From NCBI GenBank assembly GCA_035541995.1, contig DATKMG010000109.1, positions 1 through 13,059 on the forward strand: a stretch of DNA of 13,059 bases, in the 5' to 3' direction. Below, piece by piece: positions 8,701 to 13,059 of the stretch (positions within the stretch are counted from its first letter, which is position 1; every line of letters begins with the position of its first letter). Below the pieces are notes generated by a model that saw only the letters and a list, made by a program, of their open reading frames with translations, was not told the origin of the DNA and searched no databases. The translations under genes were made by a program, and so were the position numbers. The DNA is from DATKMG01 sp035541995 (lineage in GTDB: Bacteria; Acidobacteriota; Terriglobia; Versatilivoradales; Versatilivoraceae).

Positions 8701-9353
8701 CACGAGAATTAATCCGGGAGAGACTTCGTGAGCATGGGTTTGACCTTGGATGGGAGGAAACGGTCAATCGGATGATTCAAAACGCGCTGTCAATACCTTT
8801 AGGCACCCCGGAAGATCCCATTTACTTGAACCAACTGGCTGGAGGAAATCGGTTGCAGGAAATAGAATTCACCTTCCCAATCGAACGGCTCACTCCCTGG
8901 CATCTGAAACGAATTCTTAAGAACCACGCCACAGGCGAATTCGCCGTCGATCTCGTGGAAAAGATCGAGCAGTTAGAGTTTTCAACGATCAGAGGCTGGT
9001 TAAAGGGATTCATCGACCTGGTCTTTCAACGGGACGGCCGCTTTTACCTCGTAGACTGGAAGTCTAACTATCTTGGCGACCGGATTGAAGCCTATCGAAC
9101 CGCAGCCTTAAAGGAATTGATCCGAGAGAACTTCTATTTTCTACAGTATTACCTATACACCGTTGCTTTGCACCGATACTTGAGATTACGCATCCCGAAT
9201 TATGACTACGATTCCCATTTTGGCTGTGTCTTCTACGTTTTTTTGCGCGGCATTGACCCTGGAAGTGGGTCAGAATACGGAGTTTTCCAGGATAGACCGG
9301 ATGAGAGACTGATCCAGGCCTTGGACGATTGTTTCCAGGAAGGTGCGTCGTGA
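5736..9353 (+). CDS. recB: Exodeoxyribonuclease V beta subunit RecB
   Basis: 3'-5' SF1A helicase and sole nuclease of RecBCD, which resects double-strand ends, degrades foreign linear DNA and loads RecA after Chi. Length is 1205 residues (E. coli 1180). Helicase motifs in order: Walker A ASAGTGKT (19-26), Ia VITFTKAAT (49-57), Ic TIHAFCQ (116-122), II VDEFQDTD (380-387), III GDPKQAIYSFRGAD (409-422), IV NWRSS (442-446), V TVHKSKGLEF (740-749) and VI LLYVALTRAK (806-815). The nuclease domain has H973 (VLHEIF), D1094 (GFIDLVF), D1107 and K1109 (VDWKSN). These match E. coli H956, D1067, D1080 and K1082, and the D-D-K spacing is identical. The enzyme is therefore predicted to be fully active. The GTG start follows a strong Shine-Dalgarno sequence within recC. 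No ptrA lies upstream, unlike E. coli. Confidence 0.98.
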   Translation: MRAFDPSGSALEGHQLIEASAGTGKTAAVSALYLRLVLERRCQVRDILVITFTKAATEELRTRIRKIVRGAYDALETDSVADEFVAGLLAGISDRDDARLQLINALHSFDEAAIFTIHAFCQRVLQENAFESSGLFDTPLVTDSSPVLREIAADYWRINVYEASPLFQQFVFREYSNPEELFSTVGHAFTNPYLCIIPRPEKADSELMTSLERQLEFEYGRLQQSWKANREAVSDILRHYEGLSRSSYKEDVICTSIEEIEQYLSSAVLFKLPSHFSKFRSETLAQGTKKGHAAPKNAFFLVADDYFRAYQALEELYQERLLNLRVSLFEYVKKELKVRTRRQNVRFFDDLLLDLYDALRRTNGPSLAVALRDKYRAVLVDEFQDTDPVQYFVLKSVFRDPDSPFFLIGDPKQAIYSFRGADVFAYMEAANHIPARSTLEKNWRSSPNLVRAVNALFRRTPYPFVFAEIGYQEVEPANLSAAAEFLWNGKPDAAPLKAWFVERPPDKQEKLLTDNAAYSLLPRAVASEILSLLEAARKRVVTIGGNPLSPADLAVLVRTNYQAALIQQALQEQGIPALLYTSASVFATWEAMEVERVLWGIAEAGFERRVKAALSTDLFGLTGSELAVLEENEVMWDDKLRTFAEYRTLWVNQGLLLMSRVLMLRQKVRSRLLFFPDGERRLTNFLQIFELLHQAALENHLGMEGVLTWLAERRHENRPLAPEEHQLRLETDEKAVKIVTVHKSKGLEFPLVFCPFAWDGPVEKKDSATFHDPTDKTILIKDLGSEGLSANKVLAQREGLSENARLLYVALTRAKYRCYLVWGAFSGGANSALTYLLRPPNPSEAGDAVIVQEGRFNRMISDEELLENFRDLVRESQGSIELLPLPEALSDRYSDPDLQGRSFSCRRFTGEIPADWGTTSFTSLVTASRQELEFPDRDALQLKEWSRPVFISSPRGRSMFEFPRGVRAGNVLHEIFERLDFSKGESEETRELIRERLREHGFDLGWEETVNRMIQNALSIPLGTPEDPIYLNQLAGGNRLQEIEFTFPIERLTPWHLKRILKNHATGEFAVDLVEKIEQLEFSTIRGWLKGFIDLVFQRDGRFYLVDWKSNYLGDRIEAYRTAALKELIRENFYFLQYYLYTVALHRYLRLRIPNYDYDSHFGCVFYVFLRGIDPGSGSEYGVFQDRPDERLIQALDDCFQEGAS

Positions 9354-9411
9354 CCTTTTCAGGTCATCAAGGTCGACGAAAATGATCTCGATTCCCCCTT
9401 TGAAGAAGGGG
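9351..9411 (+). other. Two small hairpins in the recB-recD gap
   Basis: The 89-bp gap between recB and recD carries two perfect inverted repeats. TGACCT/AGGTCA (9351-9356 and 9361-9366, loop TTTC) includes the recB stop codon. CCCCTT/AAGGGG (9395-9400 and 9406-9411) has a 5-nt loop. Neither is followed by a T-run, so they are not typical intrinsic terminators. They could be mRNA stability or attenuation elements. The second resembles the CCCTTT...AAGGGG repeats scattered in many genomes, though a family match was not tested. Confidence 0.45.
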
Positions 9412-9442
9412 AAATTTCAGGAAAGGAATCCTCAGCAGATAC

Positions 9443-11320
9443 ATGATCCTTGTTTCCCAAGAACGGAGCGGTTTCACAGAGCTGGACCGTCACTTTGCGG
9501 ATTTCATGATTCAATTGGCGGGTGCCAGTGAGCCTGAGCTCTGGATCGCGGCTGCCTTAGTGAGTCAGGTAACCCAAAGGGGCCATGTCTGCCTGGACCT
9601 GCCCCAGTATGCCGGCAGGCCATTCCCATCAGGTCTAATCATCCCCTCGGCTGGGGAGACTCTCCCTGATCTGGAGTGCTGGCTCAGTACGCTGAGACGG
9701 TCGGTGGTGGTGGGCGAGCCAGGCCAATATCGCCCCCTGATCCTGGATACTTCCAACCGGCTCTATCTTTATCGGTATTGGCACTACGAACAACGCCTTC
9801 TCGAGTTCCTCAAAGAGAGAGTCTCTTGCCCAGTCGAGATCCGTCCCCTTGAAATACTCAAGATGGGACTCCAGCGACTATTTCCTGTGCGAGATTCAGA
9901 GCCCGATTGGCAGATGATTGCAGCTCTAATCTCGGTATTGCGCAGATTCGCTGTTATTACCGGAGGCCCCGGAACCGGCAAGACATCGACGGTGGTCAAA
10001 ATTCTGGTCCTTCTTCTAGAGCAGGCCGGGGGTGACAAATACAGGATAGCCCTGGCCGCTCCCACCGGAAAAGCCGCTTCCCGGCTAAAAGAAACGGTTA
10101 GACTTGCTAAGGAAGCCCTGGATTGTAACCAGGAAATCCTGAACCTGGTTCCCGTCGAAGCCAGCACCTTGCACCGCCTCCTGGGGACGGTACCTGACTC
10201 CACGAGGTTCCGGCACCATCGCGGGAACCCCCTCCCTTATGACGCGGTGGTGGTCGACGAAGCTTCGATGGTGGATCTTCCTTTGATGACCAAGCTGGTC
10301 GATGCATTGAAGAACGAATCCCGGCTTATTCTGCTGGGCGACAAAGACCAGCTAGCTTCGGTGGAACCGGGTGCCGTCTTCGGAGACATCTGCAGAGCCA
10401 GCAGGGGTAATTCTTTCTCTCCCGGATTCCGTGCCACGATGCAGGCCGTCCTGGGGAAAGAAATACCGGAGAATTCTCAGCCGGACCCACCGGGGAAACT
10501 CCAGGATTCCATCGTGCTTCTCGAAAAAAGTTATCGCTTTGGACAAGGGAGCGGGATTGGAATTCTGAGTCGCATCGTCAACGAAGGAGGAGTCGAAGAG
10601 GCTTTACGGGTCCTTAAGGAAGGCCATTTCCGGGATCTCGTCTATCGCGAGATAGGTCCCAATTCCCTCTTGGAGACTGACTTGGAGGATCGCGTCCTCG
10701 AGGACTGTGCGGCGTATCTCAGGGAAGATGACATCGAGAGTGCATTTGATGCTTTTCCCCGTTTTCGCATTCTTTGTGCCTTGAGGGGAGGAGACTGTGG
10801 GGTTGAAACCCTGAACCAGCTGTTGGAGAAGCTCTTGGTCCAAAAGGGCCTTATTCGCCGACGTGCCCCCTGGTATCGAGGCCGGCCAATCCTCATCACC
10901 GAAAATGACTATCAGTTGAAGGTCTTCAACGGGGACATTGGCATCGTGTTTCCAACCGAATCAGTGGGGAGTTCCTTAGATCAATCCTTCTGGGTCTATT
11001 TGCCGGCGGAAGGCGGAGGCTTCCGCCGGATCCCGCCCTTGAGGCTGCCCGGTCATGAAACCGCTTATGCAATGACCGTTCATAAGAGCCAGGGGTCCGA
11101 ATTTGACAGGGTTTTGTTAATCCTCCCCCCTCACCCTTCTGAAGTGCTGACGCGGGAGTTGATTTATACCGGCATTACACGCGCCCGAAAGCGTCTTGAA
11201 ATCTGGGGGAATGACGAAGTAATAAGATGGGCAATCTCGCGACGTACCGAACGTAACTCCGGATTGCGCGATGCTCTATGGCCGCTTCCGGAGAATCCGG
11301 ATATTAAGAGGGCACTATGA
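9443..11320 (+). CDS. recD: Exodeoxyribonuclease V alpha subunit RecD
   Basis: 5'-3' SF1B helicase that is the second motor of RecBCD and is needed for its full nuclease activity. Length is 625 residues (E. coli 608). The N-terminal domain aligns with E. coli (RGHVCLDLP). Motifs: Walker A GGPGTGKT (174-181), TGKAASRL shortly after, II VVDEAS (270-275), III LGDKDQ (298-303), EKSYRFGQGSGIG, V TVHKSQGSEF (545-554) and VI YTGITRARKR (575-584). It lies 89 bp after recB. The ATG at 9443 is the first start after an in-frame stop at 9401. Its best Shine-Dalgarno sequence (AAGGAA, 9423-9428) is 14 nt away, longer than usual, so translation may be modest. The stop codon overlaps the next gene's ATG (ATGA at 11317-11320). 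Confidence 0.97.
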   Translation: MILVSQERSGFTELDRHFADFMIQLAGASEPELWIAAALVSQVTQRGHVCLDLPQYAGRPFPSGLIIPSAGETLPDLECWLSTLRRSVVVGEPGQYRPLILDTSNRLYLYRYWHYEQRLLEFLKERVSCPVEIRPLEILKMGLQRLFPVRDSEPDWQMIAALISVLRRFAVITGGPGTGKTSTVVKILVLLLEQAGGDKYRIALAAPTGKAASRLKETVRLAKEALDCNQEILNLVPVEASTLHRLLGTVPDSTRFRHHRGNPLPYDAVVVDEASMVDLPLMTKLVDALKNESRLILLGDKDQLASVEPGAVFGDICRASRGNSFSPGFRATMQAVLGKEIPENSQPDPPGKLQDSIVLLEKSYRFGQGSGIGILSRIVNEGGVEEALRVLKEGHFRDLVYREIGPNSLLETDLEDRVLEDCAAYLREDDIESAFDAFPRFRILCALRGGDCGVETLNQLLEKLLVQKGLIRRRAPWYRGRPILITENDYQLKVFNGDIGIVFPTESVGSSLDQSFWVYLPAEGGGFRRIPPLRLPGHETAYAMTVHKSQGSEFDRVLLILPPHPSEVLTRELIYTGITRARKRLEIWGNDEVIRWAISRRTERNSGLRDALWPLPENPDIKRAL

Positions 11321-11490
11321 CGAGGGTAATCCGTCGAGATTTTTTGAAGACCGTTTGCCTGTCCTTGACAGGAATGAGGGTTTTCCCACGAATGGTTAGG
11401 GGGTCGAGTCCTGACCCTCCTCTGGGGGTCCGTTGGGGGTTCGTTCTCCCTTTACAGAAGAAAGCCTGCATGATCGGGCCCTCCTGCTAA
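11317..11490 (+). CDS. 5' fragment: Tat leader of the downstream TIM-barrel gene, out of frame
   Basis: The ATG at 11317 overlaps the recD stop (ATGA), a classic coupling arrangement. The 57-codon frame begins MTRVIRRDFLKTVCLSLTG, which has a near-consensus twin-arginine motif (RRDFLK). It continues through a linker to GVRWGFVLP and then runs into unrelated residues and a TAA at 11488. The TIM-barrel body continues in the -1 frame from about 11448. This is best read as the true N-terminus of that gene, separated from it by a frame break, and not as an independent small protein. The hydrophobic part of the leader is short and broken by Arg residues, so efficient export is uncertain. Confidence 0.6.
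   Translation: MTRVIRRDFLKTVCLSLTGMRVFPRMVRGSSPDPPLGVRWGFVLPLQKKACMIGPSC
11424..11445 (+). repeat. Imperfect 11-nt tandem duplication at the frame break
   Basis: GGGGGTCCGTT (11424-11434) is followed directly by GGGGGTTCGTT (11435-11445), identical at 10 of 11 bases. Eleven is not a multiple of three. Removing one copy joins the Tat-leader frame exactly to the TIM-barrel frame (PPLGVRSPFTEESL). The duplication also supplies the TTG (11433) that opens the downstream frame. Confidence 0.8.
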
Positions 11491-12215
11491 GTCGGCTGGG
11501 CTACCAGGGACTCGAGTTGGGGCCCGAGTTTTTAGGCCGTTCTGCCGAGTCGATTTTGGCAGAGCTAAAGGATACTGCTATTTCCATCAGCGCCATTGTG
11601 GGATCGTTGAAGCTGTTGGATCCCGACCCAACGGTCCGCACTGAGGCCGTGGCATTGGACCGTAAAAGACTCGAAATGGCGCGAATCCTGGGGGCGGCTG
11701 GTGTGATTGAAGTGCCGACCTTCGGCCCCTGTCGTTTTCCCAACCAGGAGAAGGCGCCAGCCCCTCACCGTTTGGAGGATCAGCTGCTCGTTGAAGCAAT
11801 CCGCCAACTCAAAGAGGACCTTAAGCGGACCCGAGTGGACCTTTTCATTGAGCCATTGACCCGAAAAGAAACTCACTACATGAACTTGCAGAGTCACGGG
11901 GCGCGAATTATCGAAGAGGCCCACGTTCCAGGTGTTAAGTTGCTCAGCGATTTTTATCACATGCAAATGGAAGAAAGGGATATCACCGCTGTACTCGGTC
12001 AGTACGGGAGGAGCACTGGCTATGTCCATCTGGCCGATGGAGTCAAGCGGACTGAACCGGGTTCCCTTCCATTTGACTATCGTCCCGGCTTCAGAGCTCT
12101 CAAGAGGTTCGGCTTCTCAGGTTGGTTGACCGTGGAATCGGGTGCCACCGACAACCCAGAATCAGCCCTACAGCGAGCTCTCCACTACTTGCAGCGACAG
12201 TGGCTGGAAGCCTAG
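11433..12215 (+). CDS. Sugar-phosphate isomerase/epimerase-type TIM barrel (body; upstream frame break)
   Basis: Xylose-isomerase-like TIM-barrel protein (AP endonuclease family 2 fold). The family includes sugar epimerases, isomerases and inosose dehydratases; the substrate here is unknown. Counting from the TTG at 11433, the likely metal ligands are present: E140 (FIEPL), D173 (LLSDFYH), H199 (YVHLAD) and E235 (TVESG). The first helix and strand read SLHDRALLLSRLGYQGLELG. This frame has no good start: TTG at 11433 has only a G-run upstream. The better start is the ATG at 11317 in another frame, which carries a Tat leader. Joined, the protein would be about 295-299 residues, normal for Tat-exported members. 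Possible explanations are sequencing error, an old 11-nt duplication leaving a pseudogene or a cytosolic version, or -1 frameshifting at C-CCT-TTA (11448-11454). The barrel itself looks intact. Confidence 0.85.
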   Translation: MGVRSPFTEESLHDRALLLSRLGYQGLELGPEFLGRSAESILAELKDTAISISAIVGSLKLLDPDPTVRTEAVALDRKRLEMARILGAAGVIEVPTFGPCRFPNQEKAPAPHRLEDQLLVEAIRQLKEDLKRTRVDLFIEPLTRKETHYMNLQSHGARIIEEAHVPGVKLLSDFYHMQMEERDITAVLGQYGRSTGYVHLADGVKRTEPGSLPFDYRPGFRALKRFGFSGWLTVESGATDNPESALQRALHYLQRQWLEA

Positions 12216-12313
12216 GCTGGCAATTAAGGGTCCATTTCGGGGCTGCAATCATGTATGATATCAAGTTTTGAGGGAGATTTGCTCGTAAACCAGAAGTATC
12301 AGGGAGCCAGATT

Positions 12314-13059
12314 ATGTCAGAGCCTGCAACGCCTGCTAAAGTCGAGGCTGAAGTTGGCAGTGACCTGCAGGATTCCCAACTATACATCAATCGAGAGCTC
12401 AGCCTTCTTCAGTTCCAATATAGAGTCCTGGAGGAAGCCCAAGATTCCAACAATCCCCTGCTGGAACGGGTTAAGTTCCTGGCCATCGTTGGATCGAACC
12501 TGGACGAATTCTTCATGGTACGTGTTGCCGCCCTGCAACAACAACTAGCGGCCGGGGTATTTGAGATGTCAGAGGATGGGCACACCCCCGCAGCACAATT
12601 GGCCGTGGTTCGGCGAGTTATCAGCAAGCTGATGGTTCAGGCCCGTGAATATTTCCTCCAGGAGCTCATGCCTGCCTTGGCCAAGGCCGGGATTTTTGTC
12701 ATGAATTATTCAGAACTCGATGAGAAGCAGAAGTCCAAGGTCGAAAAGTACTTCAACGAGAGTGTATTCCCGGTTTTGACTCCACTGGCACTAGATCCAG
12801 GGCGCCCCTTTCCCCACATCTCGAATCTGAGCCTGAACCTGGCCATCCTGATCAGGGACAAGGCTGGCAACGAACACTTCGCTCGGTTGAAGGTTCCGGA
12901 TACGCTTCCAGCACTGGTACCGATCAAGAAGACCTCGGGGGGGCTTCGCAAAGACGGCACTGTACCACACAATCATTACTTCGTTTGGTTGGACCAACTG
13001 ATATCTGCCAATCTTGCCAGGCTCTTCCCCGGAATGGAGATTATAGAATCTCACCCCTT
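12314..13059 (+). CDS. ppk1: Polyphosphate kinase 1, N-terminal part (runs off the window)
   Basis: PPK1 reversibly moves the terminal phosphate of ATP onto inorganic polyphosphate. Only 248 codons are present and no stop is reached. The family's N-terminal domain is clear: LYINRELSLLQFQYRVLEEA, then NPLLERVKFLAIVGSNLDEF and FFMVRVAALQ. The start of the next domain, VFPVLTPLALDPGRPFPHIS, follows. The catalytic histidine regions lie beyond the window. The usual W of the ELSWL motif is L here, a conservative change that does not argue against the assignment. The ATG at 12314 follows AGGGAG (12301-12306) at 7 nt spacing, supporting this start. It is co-directional with the recCBD block after a 98-bp gap. 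A TATGAT at 12254-12259 could be a -10 of its own promoter, but no good -35 is seen. Confidence 0.95.
   Translation, partial: MSEPATPAKVEAEVGSDLQDSQLYINRELSLLQFQYRVLEEAQDSNNPLLERVKFLAIVGSNLDEFFMVRVAALQQQLAAGVFEMSEDGHTPAAQLAVVRRVISKLMVQAREYFLQELMPALAKAGIFVMNYSELDEKQKSKVEKYFNESVFPVLTPLALDPGRPFPHISNLSLNLAILIRDKAGNEHFARLKVPDTLPALVPIKKTSGGLRKDGTVPHNHYFVWLDQLISANLARLFPGMEIIESHP

Noticed and set aside
12209..12218. Palindrome AGCCTAGGCT at the TIM-barrel stop codon as a terminator
   Set aside because: It is a short perfect palindrome with no loop and no following T-run.
12255..12548. 97-codon plus-strand ORF over the ppk1 start
   Set aside because: It overlaps ppk1 in another frame and lacks family features. 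The ppk1 frame is strongly recognisable and has its own ribosome binding site.

Overview
This 13 kb window looks like chromosomal DNA of a Gram-negative bacterium of moderate GC content. A full RecBCD set, a polyphosphate kinase and two sugar-metabolism-type proteins with twin-arginine leaders would suit Acidobacteriota or a similar environmental phylum. That placement is an inference from protein style only, with low confidence. I see no rRNA, tRNA, CRISPR array, transposase or phage gene.

Left part (1-2316): two genes on the minus strand. One is a bacterial ferritin with a complete ferroxidase centre (233-727). The other is a Gfo/Idh/MocA-family NAD(P)-dependent oxidoreductase with a Tat-type leader (976-2316). 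Between them lies a possible, unrecognised 46-residue very basic ORF (774-914). Positions 1-232 hold nothing I can support.

Centre (2494-11320): on the plus strand, a recC-recB-recD operon encodes the three subunits of exodeoxyribonuclease V, each full length. recC and recB overlap (GTGA) and there is no ptrA-like protease gene between them, unlike E. coli. recB and recD are separated by 89 bp containing two small hairpins. All RecB and RecD helicase motifs and the RecB nuclease residues are intact. RecC is inactive as a helicase, as in E. coli, and several of its Chi-contact positions differ from the E. coli ones.

Right part (11317-13059): recD's stop overlaps an ATG (ATGA) that opens a Tat leader, followed by a sugar-phosphate isomerase/epimerase-type TIM barrel in a different reading frame. 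The frame break lies beside an imperfect 11-nt tandem repeat (11424-11445) and over a C-CCT-TTA heptamer (11448-11454). After a 98-bp gap, polyphosphate kinase (ppk1) begins at 12314 and runs off the window end.

Logic of the region: the recCBD operon handles double-strand-break repair and foreign DNA degradation. It sits between two Tat-leader sugar-metabolism-type genes (Gfo/Idh and TIM barrel). The most unusual points are the disrupted, recD-coupled TIM-barrel gene and the altered Chi-recognition surface of RecC. I found no convincing new defence or mobile system.
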